From the NCBI RefSeq assembly GCF_021347895.1, contig NC_067118.1, forward strand, positions 38,305,755 to 38,369,754: a DNA stretch of 64,000 nt. Direction: 5' to 3'. Source of the DNA: Acanthochromis polyacanthus (lineage: Eukaryota; Chordata; Actinopteri; Pomacentridae). The notes below the pieces were generated by a model. It saw nothing but the letters and a program-made list of their open reading frames with translations. It did not search any database and was not told the origin of the DNA. Position 1 is the stretch's first letter. The number at the start of each line of letters is the position of its first letter. Of the stretch, positions 34,376 through 48,119 are shown piece after piece. The position numbers were made by a program, and so were the translations under genes.

Positions 34376-37300
34376 GAACAAAGAATGGTGCAGAATAATT
34401 GTTCCCTGGGAGTCATCATGTAATCTAACATTACTTCAGACATCTTTATGTTGACGTGCTCGTTGGAATTATTATGGTCATATCTCAACTCTTCCGTCAG
34501 CCCAATATAATCTCATAGCACAAAAATATTCTTTTTACAGTCTAATACACAGGCATGTTACAACCCTATTGAGAAAATTTGTGGTTTAAAAATGTCAGCG
34601 TTCACACGATCACACCATTAATCAGTATTCATGGTACAATGCAGGTCAGCCCAGCAAGGCAGAGTCAAGGAAGAAAAATACAGAACAGGAACCCTGAATA
34701 CAGCTTGCATCATGAATATTTATGTCACTGAACATGCAATGCAGTTCACATGTACACTGCCTGCAGAAATGCTGTGCAGTTCCCACAGTTCTGAACTATA
34801 AACCATTGCGTGTGAGTGGATTTTTTTTTTTTTTTACTTTAACTTATTTAATGAAATGTTAATTTCTTCCCAATTTAGTTCTCTCTGGTAGTGGAAAATT
34901 TGCATGCATAAAATATTGCACACCTCTGCAGTACATTTATCACCTAGCACGTAGAGGAGCAGCATGTGAAGATGACACAGAACAATGTGAAAATGGGACC
35001 CTGGCTAATCATTAGTATCCACGTGAAGGGATCTTTGAGCTGCTGTTCACATGTTATTGTTTTCTGTATTCTGCCGGGAAGACCGTGACCTTCTCATTCC
35101 TAACAACTGCACTGTAAAAGCTGCAATTCATGGAGGAAAAAAAATCATTCTTTTGAATCTTAACTCCTCTGTATTCTGATTTCAATGACAAAACATTAAG
35201 GTACCTGCAGTTAGTCACAATGGTTTCCAATTAATTTTGAAATAGAACAAAGGAGAAAATGGTTAATTTATGCTACAGCGAACAATTATATAATCTCAGA
35301 TCTGCAGACAAAGCTTTTCCGACTGTTCCTATTTGTCGACTAAAGCCAATGTGCACTAAAAGATTGAGCATTTCTTCTACAAACAACCTTGTTTTGCACA
35401 ATGCCTGAGGTAAAGCTTATTGTTGCATGTGTTGTTGGCTATTAGCACATTCAATGGTAACATTATAAATGTTGCCTCTAAACTGATTGAACAAGAGAAG
35501 TTTCTTCTGAGGCAATCGATCCCATTGACCTCACGTATAATTTGTGTGAAGCAGCCTCGTGGTTGAGGGTCATTTTAACCCAGCAGAGTGTTTAGCTTGA
35601 TGAAAACACTCTGGCAGATGATATTTTATTGTCCAAAGTGTTATTGTGTAGGTGAACGTATAGATTAGGTTTCAAATTGGCAGTAAAGAAACATCTGGAG
35701 TATACAAAAGGCTTTACTCATGGGCAAGATCTCTGCATTTATCATGAGACAAGCAGATGTTTTCATAGTAAATGTTATTTGAGGACGAATTTCTCTGGTC
35801 AACGACTGCAGCATTTCTCTCTGTTTAATAATTTCATATTTACGTTACCAAGAAGCCTCGGTTTGCAGCTGCAGCTTGTGTCTGTTCAGTTGTGTCATAC
35901 AGAATCAATTCTTGCACATGAATATGCTAATAGAGGAGGAAGATGCCTCTGGTGCTTTCACTGCCTTGTAACACCTCAGCTTTAGTAGCACTGAGTCAGT
36001 CAGCAGTTTGCCAGCATTGATGGTAATTTGTTTGAGGCCCGAGGTGTTCAGCCGATCTTTGTAGTGACTGATAAACTCGTTCTCTCAATCCCTGCGTAAT
36101 GAAGCATGGGGGCTCCAATAGCCACCAGAAAAAGCAGTTGTCAAACAGAGGAAAACTCCTGCGTAATTCTTCTCAAGGACAGTCATTTTCGGCAAAATCC
36201 TGAGATGTTAAAAACACACTTTTCTTTCCACGTCGCTTCACATTTGCTGACAAATTCTGCCGTTTCTTTTTCCCCAAAGGCCAGCAGCCCTCATATGACC
36301 CTACTGGTTTGGTATCTTACTCCTACATCCACTCTCCATCTGGTATTTAATGGGCCCACTCACACCTGCAAATAGGAGGTCTTGATCCTTGGTGACCTCT
36401 TTCACTTTATTTACTGTCACAAAATCTCTGCAGTGCTGTGTGCATTAACACCGATCACCCAGGCGTAAAACATTTAAGTCGTTTGCAGCCGTGGAGTTAA
36501 AACCTGTGTTAAAGGATTTGAGAGGAAATGAGGGGAAAATGCTCACTTGGCGGTTTTGCAAAAGCAGCCTCATCTGTTTTTCTCAATGTTTACCCTCTGA
36601 AGCTCCACGCCACTGAAAACTAAAACATTTATCTCGACTTACCCACAATTAAAGACGTGCTGCATGTGTGCCTGACTGGATGTGAGTGATTCTACCACTG
36701 AACACTTCAAATGTTCACAGAAATTTAAAAATGGGATTGTTCCCATACTGACGTCTGTTACCACAGGAACAAACACGTATTCCCATCAGGAGGCTGCTGG
36801 ATGATGGGGAGCGCATACATCAATGGGTGAGGAATGAATTTTTGCTCCGAACAAAGCAGTTAATCAAGAGCTTTTCCACGGTTGCCACATGGGCTGTGAG
36901 GGCCACTGGGCCGAGAAGTAATCAGAGGAAATTTCACACAAACTTGCAAAGCCATGAAGCAATCTGCATATAGAAATATAACATACAACAAGGTCAGCAC
37001 ATGCAACCAGCTGCCTCTAACTGGAGACCACGGTCATGTCAGTTATTTTGGTGTCGGTTGTGTTGCTACATACTCCTACATAGGATCGATGCAATGCTTG
37101 ACAGAAGTGCCTGTAAGAAGGTACTATTTACAGAGTCACTTATCTGAACTAAAAGTCAATCAAGCATAAACATAGACGGATACTGGATGGATGATGATAA
37201 ACACAATGGAAGAAAGGATGGATGTCTATTGTCCGCCTGAATGGATTGAGAATAGCTTAATGCGTGAGTAAAAGGACTGCAGACTGGATGGAGGATGAAC

Positions 37301-40104
37301 AAACGGAAAATGGATGGACAGATGTATGGAAGTGTGGTTGAATGGATGGATCTATGAATGGATGAATACAAAGTTGGGTGAATTGAGAGATAAAAGGAAT
37401 CAGAGGATGGTTGGATGATAAAAGAAGCAAGACGGCTACAATATCAGCAACATCTACTACACTGTTAGTGAAATGCAAATGAAAATAAAGACGACGACCA
37501 CATGCTCCTTCACCAATTAAGCTGCTCTTTGATTTAAAAAGTTCATTAAAACCTGTTTGCGGCGAGTCAATCAAACCGGAATCTAGTGAAGTCTATTCCA
37601 GCCTAATGATGCAGGGCATAGTTTACTACATTGATGATTGCCTTGATAATTTAAACATGAAAATTCAAGTGACAGAGTAAAATGGTCCCTGCTCATTCTC
37701 TTCTGAATATTAATAATGCATCCTCCTATTTCACTCGGATTTTATCCCCTCCACCGGTGACAGAAGCGCTCACTTTGCAGAACCCTTTTTTTATTGCCTG
37801 CTTCTACCCAGCACCTGCACACAAGCAGGAATAATGCATTTCACATTGCTCTAATTATCTCCTGTCCAGGCGCAGATATTTAACCCCTCCTGCCAATTGT
37901 GTAAACAGACACGCACCGTTCTCCAAGTGGTGCTTTGCAATTTCAGATCTGCCAACAACTTCTTTAATATGCAATATTGCTTTTATGGTGAAATGGCAAG
38001 TGGCTGGAGTGCAGGGCTTTATCTCATTAATAAACTATCACAGCTCCTCTCAGGCCTCAAATGACTTGAAAGGTGCTCAGGGTGGCAAGAGGCCCTTTAA
38101 AGTAAATTCTCAGTTTCTCTTCTGGGGACGGCAAAGAAGGTAACTCTGCTATAAAAACTGACAGGGAAGAATTGTGTCCTTGGTTTAAACTATTTGCACA
38201 AAACTCACCTCCCTCCTTGTTTGTGAGTCAAGTGCTTGTTTGTTTTTAAGCCTTACAGATAGCAATATTTATGCTCCAGAGGTTGTCAATTTTTAATAGA
38301 GTGGCCAAAGAGAGTATTGGTTTCTGTAGTACCTGCCAAGCAGTGATTCTTATTCATAGAGATTTATCAATGCTGGAGGCAGTAAAGGTAAGAACATAAA
38401 GTTTTTTCCCCCTTCTGTGTTTACACCATGTGCTCTTTGTGCTATTTCAAAACTCTCAGACCCCCTTTACATATCTCCCTCTCCACATTTTAGTCGAGGG
38501 ATTTCATTGCTCAGAGGTGGTGAGCGGAAAAAAAATGCTGCAGCAAAGCCACAGAAGCCGGCACGCAGAGTGAATGTAGCACAATGCAGTGAAGCAGGAG
38601 TATCTTGACTGCTCATTTTATTCTGTGGGAAGAGCAGATGGCCTTGAGGTTGGACTAAGAGTATATACAAGCACCAACAAATCCCCACGGATTCATAGAG
38701 GGCGAGCTTTGTGTCATGGAAACACATTTTCTTTATGCACAATGCACAACATGTTCAGGTATAAAGAAAAACTACAGGATGTACGTTCTCTCTGCACACA
38801 AACAAAGGATTCGGATTTTTAGTGGATTCATATTCATATCAGTAAGGGTATATTAGAAACAGCCTCTCAGTGTAATGCGATAAAAACTGCAGCCTCCAGA
38901 ATGACCATAAAATTTAACCAAACGCTCCAAAACAAAATAGAACCATTACTTTTATGACGGTTGGATTTATTGGAAGGCTGTTTTTGTTTAAGTTGTGTTA
39001 GTTTTAGCTTGTGGCATTGAATTAACTGAGTAACAAGTTCTCCAGACTGATTCAGCATATGTGCATTCCCTTCAGTAGAACATGTTTTCTGATCTTAAAG
39101 GACAACATCACAATTTGACAACTGTTTTCTGACCTTATGGGCAAAGTTTGATCATCGAAAGGCTGGTATTTCCATTAAAGTAATAAATACATAGGTAAAG
39201 TCAAGAAAATATGGTGGTTTGGGTGTAAATTTACAACTCTGTTAATGTTTAGTGACCTTGTGCATGATGGTTATAGCAATATCCCCTTACTTGCAGTATT
39301 GGAAACTACAGCAGCCATGGTTTAAAAGGTAAACATGGATTTCATTTTTTCAACTAATGCTCTTGCTTTACACAGAAGCTCTGGCAGAACAATTCTTCCA
39401 TTTCTGCTGACAGCACAGCTGCCAGCTGACAAAGTAATTATTCTGTGGAAGCCTAACTTTAGCTGTGTTTTTGCTTGTCTTTTTACTGCAGTCTAAAGGC
39501 AAAGGAAAATCAGCTCACTAATGCATGAAAATGCAACATTTCTGACTTGTCAGTTTGTGTGTGACTGTACTATACTTTTGTCCAGCTGTCATATGCTTTC
39601 TTCTGTGTTCATGTGTCAAAGCATAACAGAGAACAACCATAAATGCAGGTGTAGATTTTTATAAAATAATGAGAGTACTTGACCCTTTATATCCATGCTT
39701 ACATGCCCCATCCCCAAAGTTATTGTACCTTTGAACAGTCCTATTCCCCAAGCAGAGACTTTTTGGGTTAAAAAAAAAAACAACTTCATTTAAATCCTCG
39801 TCTCTGTAATGGAAATGCACAAAGTGTCTCCAAAGGGACTTAGTCTGTGAGAAAAATGAGTCTCCTTTATTACAAGGGGACTTTGGGGGTCACCAAATCA
39901 ATAGGTCTGTGTAATTACATGCACTGTAAATGTCAAAAAATATTATGTTAGTAGCTATTTTGGAAAATGTAATCAATAAAAAGGTGGTTCAATGACAGTT
40001 TGACTTAATTAGGCCACCAAGCAAAAGGTCACTGGGTTGTCAACATCAGCAGTGGTTTGCTTGTATGTTAGTGTTCATCTGCATAGCGGGTGTCGTTCTT
40101 TAGA
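34376..40104. other. Intergenic sequence; possible conserved enhancer at 37690-38110
   Basis: No gene is seen. A degenerate GGATG-rich low-complexity patch lies at 37170-37380. The 37690-38110 block looks unique, non-repetitive and moderately GC-balanced, with several developmental-factor-like words (CTAATTATCT, GTAAACAGA, CAATTGTG). Confidence 0.35.
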
Positions 40105-40293
40105 GGAAAAAACCAGGGGAGGAGTTTCAATGTAACAACACAAGGCGCTAACCACGACCCATCAGGAGCAATTAGGGGTTAGGTGTCTTGCTCAGGGACA
40201 CCTCAACATGAACACAACAGGCCGAGGATCGAACCTGCAACCCTCTGGTTGAAAGACAGCCACTCTACCTACTGAGCCATGCCGCCCCCATGA
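40105..40293 (-). mobile_element. tRNA-derived SINE, 3'-truncated
   Basis: On the minus strand it starts GGGGGCGGCATGGCTCAGTA with GGTAGAGTGG (box A). It continues GGTTGCAGGTTCGATCCTC (box B), then GTCCCTGAGCAAGACACC and TGATGGGTCGTGGTTAGCGC. It is the same family as 55828-56062 but ends before the 3' part. Confidence 0.8.
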
Positions 40294-40309
40294 TGGAACA
40301 GATGTCACT

Positions 40310-41060
40310 AACAGGACAACTGGAGGTGGAACACCCAGAAGATCAAGGTTTTATTTTAAAGAGTCTGTGATGTCCTCCACAGTCCATCCAACCTGTTCAC
40401 ATGGTGCAAAATAGAAACACCAGCATGTCCCATGTGTCACCAAGGCAGGAACCCTTTAAACACAACCTGAGGAACTGCTCTAAGGCACTTGGTTAGGACT
40501 GCCATCTCTGAAGACACAACCAGGTCCTGAAATCCATCACTGAGGCAGTCAACAAGGGGATCAGGGACAGTAGCTAAGCTCATGTTGGACTCAAGACCAT
40601 CAGAATTGTCATGGAGACAGAGGCTAAACGCAAGACCTAAAAACTGCTGTGGTGGTTTGCTCACCTTCGGCCCAAAGTGGGTGATGATAGTTGACCTGGA
40701 AATGCTGCTGAAAATTCCATCACACATCAGCCAGTCCCCATTAAGACCAAGAATCATGTTGGTCTTCAAAGTCACAAGAAAATAGATCTAGTTTTAGTGC
40801 TTACTGTGCTTTAGGAGGAGAAGATGGAGAAGGCATATGGAAATCAGGGGGCAAAATACCAAGAACTGGTGGAGGACTTTTGTAGGAACAGGAGGAGGAC
40901 CATGCGTGTACGCCAGTGGAGGAGGATCACTGGAGCAGGCAGGAGAGAGCAATTAGAAACAACATGGAGGCAGCAGAGAAAACATCCACATGGCTCTGGC
41001 TAAACGAAGGGAAATAGTCCAGGCACAAGCTAAGGTCTGATCAACCTCAGTCGGGACACC
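40310..41060 (+). mobile_element. Dead non-LTR retrotransposon ORF, 3' region
   Basis: Plus-strand pieces in shifting frames resemble the C-terminus of a fish LINE polyprotein. These are CPMCHQ-GRNPLNTT in the cysteine-containing segment near 40426-40460, then AKYQELVEDFCRNRRR near 40850-40897. RAIRNNMEAAEKTSTWLWLN near 40948-41007 corresponds to the RRAI---TEAAEKASRWLWLKR signature. A central block is deleted between the last two pieces. Several stops and frameshifts make it non-functional. Confidence 0.6.
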
Positions 41061-41214
41061 CAGAAGAGTGTGTCTGTTGTAAGACCCAAAACACCAAATG
41101 ATCAGAGCGTTTTCTCCACGGAAAAACAAATAGCCAGACTGAGGCAACCATGTGATCTTCTCTCCAGAGTCCATGGTGAGAAGATCACGTGGACTCTGTG
41201 TGGTGCCGGCCACG

Positions 41215-41682
41215 CAGTGGCCTCTTTTCAACCAAGCTGGTTCCAGTGCTAGTTTGGAGCCAGTGCTTGACTTAACACCAGTTCTTTGTGCTTCCACCAT
41301 CTAAGCACCGGTTCCAAGATCCAAAACCTGGTGCTTTCTTAGGCACCAACTCTTTGCTGGGTCAGAGTTAAGAACCAGGTACGTCACGGGCTGGGTGGTA
41401 ACTACTAACTATCTACTAACAGTTTGATTATTTGTTTGTGGATCGCAATGTAGGCTTGCAAAATCAGGAACGGCGCTGGCATGGTTGCGGTGCGCAAACG
41501 TTGTTAAACAGCTACACATGCAGTGACACACTAATGTTTTACAGTGACGCAATGATGTGGCTCCAACTTGGCTCCTTGCCAATGGAAAAGCAAACCGGTT
41601 CTTAGGAGGCACGAGATTTAAACCCACGAAGCACTAGCACTGAACTAGCATCTGGTTCTTTTTGGTGGAAAAGGGGTAACTG
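41215..41682. mobile_element. hAT-like non-autonomous element
   Basis: The left end CAGTGGCCTCTTTTCAACCA and the right end in reverse CAGTTACCCCTTTTCCACCA are imperfect inverted repeats. Both continue into (C)TGGTTCC/AGAACCAG and GTGCTAGTT. CAGTG-type ends and the interior resemble fish hAT-derived MITEs. The flanking 8-mers do not match (CGGCCACG and TGGTGCCA). However, GTGGTGCCGGCC occurs both just left (41200-41211) and about 18 bp to the right, so the borders are uncertain. Confidence 0.5.
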
Positions 41683-44589
41683 TGGTGCCAGCCATCAGCG
41701 TGGTGCCGGCCTTTAACAAACCAGTGCAGCTCTGAGTATTAATAGAACACAGCAATGACTTGCATATTTTTTTTGCTAAAATCAAGACAAGCAATAAATT
41801 ATGCATCACGTAGCCTATAGACAATAAAGTAAACACAGAGGCAGAGATCCAAATACATTGGGAAATGAAATGCCTTTGCAGCCTAATCAGCAGAATCTAA
41901 AATATGTGTGTGTCGTTCCCCAAAGTATGTCAGCATCTGATTAGTGGCATCCAAACTGTTGTGCCTGAAAGATCGAGAATAGTCCACAGTCCCAACCTAA
42001 TTTCATTGCGTGGTATAGCGAAGAGAATAAGAAGTCACAAATTAAACACACAGCCTTTAGTATGCAAACTGTGTACACTGAATACCCGTGCTTCGTGATG
42101 TATCCCGCTATAGAATTAGGCTTGATTATTAATTCTTTCTTTTACAACACTGGCTCCTGACAGCCTCCAAAAATCACTGAGCCCACATCAAAGAGGCTGA
42201 AGCTGGAGCACAACATTCTCTCCCACAGAGAACCCAAACTACATGTTTGACCCAGTTTTCTTTTACTAGTCAAGACCTGCTTTTCCAAAGTGTGTCTTCA
42301 AAGGAACATCGTGGCAAAATGGGCCGAGACTTAAAAGACACATTCTGTAGTGATAAATGCACAAGAGGCCGCATCAAGTCCTTTGATTCCAGATTGACCA
42401 CACCTCTCAAACAGATTAGATTCAGAGTTTTGTCATTAACCCACACATTTTTTCCACCTCTACCTCCATTTCCTTTCATCTCCTCTCTCATCTGTCTTGT
42501 CGCTGCACAGAGCTTTAACTGATACCTCTCTCCTACTTCTCTATCTAATTATATTCTCTCTCTCTTTCGCTGATTCTCCCCCAGTTTCCTCTGTGGTGCC
42601 TTTATAGGAACTGAGAGAGTTCCGAGTTATTGAAGCGAACAAAAACCTGGTTTCAAAGGAAAATGCTGACTTGTGTTTTGACTTTTAAAAGCTATAATTA
42701 TTCTGTCGTTACTTTTATTCTCCTCACTTCTGATGAATATGAAGTGATTTAATTTTATGCAGTGAATTTATGCTGTAATAAGCACCCACGGACATTAAAA
42801 ACTCCCCTATTCCCCTAATTATCACCTTTGTCGACTAATTAGAAATTTGCCGTCAACAGCTGAAACAATACAAATCGTCAATATTTCATGAGCAAGCTGT
42901 GATCGTGTAAGAGATCTTACTGTACATACTGCTTCCACAGTGCTTCCTGTAATTGCTGTGCAGCACATATTTTGAAAAGAAATTGGCTGTTCTTTCTAAT
43001 CATCCAGAACCCTTTGAACATGTGTACAATCACACAGAAAAACAATCTACTTCATAATGTTAGCATTGGCTATAGGTTAATGGTGGCTAATTTAAATACC
43101 ACCAGAAATAACATCACCTTCATGAAAACAGGATGTGGATTCGACACCTACATTTTCACACATTTTCTACATATAGCTGAGTCTTTATATAGTTGTGGGA
43201 CTTTTTGTAGCACAGTTGATGCTTATCATAGCTGACATTTTTGCTGTTTTCAGGCCTAAAATCAACATGGCCGCCTACAACCAAACACCACATGGCATTT
43301 TTACACAAAGATCCTTCTAAAATATTATACATACAATTGACTAAAATTGAACTAACTGAAAGTTATTTATAAGGATATCGTAGTAAACCTGTTGACATGC
43401 CATAAATCCAAACTTGACTCACACACTACTTTATATGAAATAACTCAGAAAGCCTGGGAGTCTTTTCTTCAGGAGGAAATGACATCATGTGGAGCAGGTC
43501 ATGTGATCTGGAATCAACACTTCCTTGAGAGGTGTTTTTGTAATGGGGAACTTAGTGGAAAGTGATTTCTCGGACATAGATACAATTTGTTATTTTCCGT
43601 ATAAAATTTGATATATTGCCAAAAAAGAAATATTTGTCAAAATGATCTCAACTTAATAAAAGGAGCACAATTTTTGAATGAACTCATTTTATTATTGTTC
43701 ATCTAATTAGAAAGTGGTTATTACTAGTTAATATTTACGTGACGTTCAGTCATTTTTTTTTTATAAAAATGTATGCAAGACATATACTATGGACTTCAAA
43801 AGTCCCTCAGTTATATACTGACCCTGCTCTATATGTAATTTAATATGAGTGTGCAGCTAAAATGTTTTCATCCAAATCAGCTGTTCATTTGCAACCAGGC
43901 TGAGCAGTCCTCACTGAATATTAAAAATGCCAACATCCAACAAGAATTATCTGCTTAACCTTGATGCGTTGCGAGGAGCACAGAGCAACACTCACTGCTG
44001 TCTGTTTTCTGTGAAGCGCAGTGGGAGATACAGCGGAAGCATTTGAGAGGCTCAGTATTTTCTGCACCGTAATCTTATTTGGGGCTGGTGTTAGATGACA
44101 GGGAGACGCTCTCCCCACGGAGCTGCATTAGGGAGCCTGTGGTTTCGGTTTAGCGTTTTTTGCTGGAGTGGTCCTCCTCTTCACATTTTACTGCACTTAC
44201 ACACAGTCATACGCATGAGGAGACACAAACAGGTTGGGGAATCCCCCTATTATGCTCCAGCTAAAGAGGTATCATTGAAACACCAAAGAAAGTCATCACA
44301 GAGTAATCCACCAGAAAATATGATGAGATATTTTCTTGTACAAATTGCTAAGGAGGAAGATATTGTTACAGAAATGTGAAGATTGATACCATTTTTAGCT
44401 TATAATAAAGACTGAGACAGTGGAAACAGCTAGCAAAAGGTAATAAAATCTACCAAACAGCACCTCCAATGATCACTATTTAGCACACGTCTTTATCTAA
44501 TATAACCATCCCCTGTAAAAACGGCACAGTGTTTGTTGAATGGATGAGAATTAAATACAATGTGCTAGTCAGTGAGTTTTCAAAATCAC
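41683..44589. other. Intergenic sequence; candidate conserved block near 42690-42910
   Basis: No gene is found. The 42690-42910 block is non-repetitive and carries palindromic homeodomain-type words (CTAATTAT, GACTAATTAG), CTTTGTC and CAGCTG, as vertebrate enhancers often do. Confidence 0.3.
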
Positions 44590-44835
44590 TCTCACCCTAA
44601 CCAGTCAAGGCTGATGACTTCCCTGAGCCTGGTTCTGCTGAAGGTTTTTGTTGTTGTTTATTTTGTTCCTCCTTTTTAAAAAAACAAAGAATTAAAAGAA
44701 AATTTTGTATTTGTTGGGTTTCTCTTTTAACAGTCTGTAAGGTCTTCATCTGACTATGCGAAGTGTCATGAGATGACATACTGTATGGTGTGAATTGGCA
44801 CTAGAGAAATAAAACTTCACTGAACTGAACTGAAA
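44590..44835 (+). mobile_element. SINE-like repeat, second copy
   Basis: TGACTTCCCTGAGCCTGGTT, CTGCTGAAGGTTTTTG, GTTGGGTTTCTC, GTCTGTAAGGTCTTCATCTG, GTGTCATGAGATGACATACT and GGCACTAGAGAAATAAAACT, followed by TCACTGAACTGAACTGAA. It is the same family as 33440-33683, here with its tail. Confidence 0.7.
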
Positions 44836-44949
44836 TTTCATGGTGCTGATAGACTTTGTTCTCGGTGCTAACCCAGCTAAACATTTGTTAATACAAAAAT
44901 GTTCCGACAAAGTTCTATTAATGCTTTTAGCGGGAAGCTTTTTTTCTTT

Positions 44950-45470
44950 TAGGTCTGAAAATATTCTTCTTAAAGGAAGGATAACTAAAGATGTTCCAAT
45001 AATATTTGGGAATAACACTGTTAGATCATTATGCTCTAACATTTTCAAAACTTGCTACACTGAGAGCGCTCTTCCTGTGTTATTATGTAGCATTGTGAGA
45101 GCTTTAGATTCTATAATATGCTGCCTCGACAACACCCTTTAAATGTCCTCAGAACATTACAGGCAGAATGTTCCACCTCTGCTAATATATGACATCATAG
45201 GAACACGTTATAAAGAACGTCCTGTCATCTGCGATCTCTATGGCATCTTGAAAACATTATCATGTAACATTGTGAGAATCTTTATAGACAGACGTTCTAT
45301 AATATGTTTTCTCAAAAAAAACAATGTTCACTTTTAATATATAAAATTACAGGAACATTATTAAACGTTCTGTAGACAAAGCATTCTGTTATACGAGGTC
45401 TCCATAACGCCTTGAAAACATTTTCAAAATGTTGCATTGAGAACACCCTTGTTCGATGTTTAATTATATA
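44950..45470. repeat. Dispersed AACATT/GTTCT-rich repeat, copy 2
   Basis: The body contains repeated GAACATTA, ACGTTCTATAATATG and CATCTTGAAAACATT units. GGATAACTAAAGATGTTCC and CTGTTAGATCATTATG match copy 1 at 17076-17480. The internal repetition (about 100-140 bp period) suggests a degenerate tandem array. Confidence 0.6.
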
Positions 45471-48119
45471 AACAGGATCTGTGTTCATGTATAGATTTTA
45501 TTGAAGTTACTAAAGTTTATACTCAATAGATGTGTTTCTCAAACTATCAAAGTATAACTTCCTTTTACAAGCTGCAGCTACTGTTGAGGTCTTGAGTTTG
45601 TGGTTGTTACTTTATTTCAAAGATTTACAGCTTCTAAAGCTGCACGTGATTCATGGATGACTGTTAGGGGATTTTGGATATTGTTGACAGCAACTGTATG
45701 TGTGTAAAATATAATTTATTGATAATTACAGCTTGAGTCACTTCGATGATCAGAGCTGACGTTTTTGGTGGGTAGTCAAAAAACTAGATGACTCATGATC
45801 TCCGAATTTCTAAAGTCTGGCCCACAGCCGCGTCAGCATTTGGCAAAGCCTCCTGTATGCCACGTGGAAAGATTCACACATCAAAATACCCCCGTTTTGA
45901 TCGTGGGAGGGCTTTTCTATGGTACCAGACAGCAGGCTACCACGCTAGCTGTTGACATTTTTCATTTTCACCCTGTCAGCTCCAGCTTCAAGTGGGAGTG
46001 GTGGCAGATTTCCCAGCGATATTGTGGGTCAGCAGCAGGCAAGATGATGTGGGGCAGCGCAGCTGGCAGCTCTAAGAGGAGCTATTGCAAAGTTGTTTTT
46101 CCTGAGTGTAAACAGGAAGTCAGGACATATTCAAGTACTTCCATTCACAACACTGCAGCTGAATCATAATGACACTCACCAGTCAGGACTCCAACCAGCT
46201 TTACTGTATTTTTGTGAAGTGTAACCTAAAATCTGGGTCACATGGATAATGCACAATTTAATAACAGTAAATGCATTTTCACTGCAGTCAAATGTGCAGT
46301 ATTTCTGACCATAAAATCACCTCTTCAAAGCTATCAAATGTATTATTCCTGAGGTAGTAAACCCGTCTTCAGTGGATATTCTCAATCTGCAGCATATAGC
46401 TCTTTATTATGATCTTAAACAGCATTATGAACTTTAATTTTGCATTACATGCATATTCATTTTGCAAAGGAAACAATCTGTGGTAATGACTGTATTTATA
46501 TGGGAACAGGGAGCCTCTATAGAAGAGATGACAACACTAATGTTTTTTCTGTGAATGATCGTGTTATGCAGAATTTCCATGTAAATTACACAGTCACGTC
46601 TATTCCCAGCAGCTGCAGTCATTTGGAGGCTGTTCTGGTGCTTGTCATATCAGGATTTATGTGAGTGTTCAGCAATCTCATGTTTGCGATTTTCATTAGA
46701 GGTTTTCTGATCAGCAGAGCGGCCGGCCTGTCCATGTCCCTGATAGCAACACCGCAATTTTATTCCTCGAAGGCAGCGGTCTTGATTGGAATGACTAAAC
46801 TGTTTCCTTGTAAAGAGTTTTTGCTAATAGAATGAGATCTGAAGTCTTTAATCATGTTCTTGCTGTCTGGTTCAGTGGTCCACTCAGAAGGCCACCACAG
46901 TTCATCACTGGGGCTTTTTTTAATGACAGCAATGTTGCTTTTGAACCCAGTGCAGCAGACACAGGGGAGGAAGACGCTATCTGATCTGTTCTCATTTGAA
47001 TATGGCTTGTTGTGTGGTTCTTGAGCCAAGCAGCTGAAGCTTTTATATTATTTTGTTTGCATTAGAATAAAGAAGTGATGTTCTGTATACGCTGTTAGGA
47101 GGTCACATTATGCCGGTGCCTATTAGTGATCTATCTGTCACCTACCAGGACATGATGATTTACATTTAATGAAGACGTTTCACTGAAACTCAGTATTGAG
47201 GAGCTTCCCTTTCGATAATCAAAAGCTCTCGAGCTGTGGTTTTTACAGGCCGTTAATACGCTGTGGCCTTTTGTAACAGCTGAGATATTCTTTGATTCGG
47301 GGCTCAGTTAGAAAAGTGCACTGAACTGTGGAATCTGTCTCATGCAGCTGTAGCACCCTGCAATTCACTGGTCACACGCGGCAAAATCTGCCAAAAGCTT
47401 ACTGAAGCATTTCCTCATTTCCAGGCTTTGTGGACTTCCTGGCAGTTAGTTTAACTGAAATGTCTGTCAAATAAGTGACAGTCAGGGTTGTTGAAATTCA
47501 CCCCTGGAAGGTCTTGATAGAAGAATCTGTATAAGATGGAGGGAGCGCTTTGCATCTCGCTCACTGTCAGGCTGCAGCGCTGTATTTGGTGGAGGCGCTG
47601 ACAGTGAACAACAACAAACAGTATTGTGAGCTCTCTGTTGGCCATGTTAAGCATGTGTTTCCAGCTCTGAGTGTCTGAGCTGTGAGAAAACAGTCTGACT
47701 CTGAAAAGTACAACTTAAGGTGGCAAACATGCTCCTGGTGGATCTATAACTGCACAAATAAAAATAATAATTTAAAAAAGACGAGAATAACTCGACTTAA
47801 ATAAAAGATTTATGATTCCTTAATGACAGGAAAAAAATATGGGTCCAGATACATAGTTTTAAATTCCAAATGAGATAAAACAACTTTCACTGATCAAAAA
47901 TATTATTAAACAAAAAACTGGATAATAGACCCAGAAATGTTAGAACCAACTTTGGCCAACAAAACTAGCAATTAGTACATTATTGCATGGCTATTTAAAG
48001 GAATACATTTGAGGAAATACTGCGGTGGCCATGGGTTCAGATCCAGCCCATGGTCCTTTGCTGCAGGTCCTTCCCACCCTTCCTGTCTCAAAAAAGCCAA
48101 AGAACAGACATTTTTAAAA
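45471..48119. other. Intergenic sequence, no gene seen
   Basis: Only short open frames without recognisable features, for example 124 codons at 45795-46169. Confidence 0.4.

Noticed and set aside
45795..46169. 124-codon plus-strand frame
   Set aside because: No recognisable family, no splice or promoter context.
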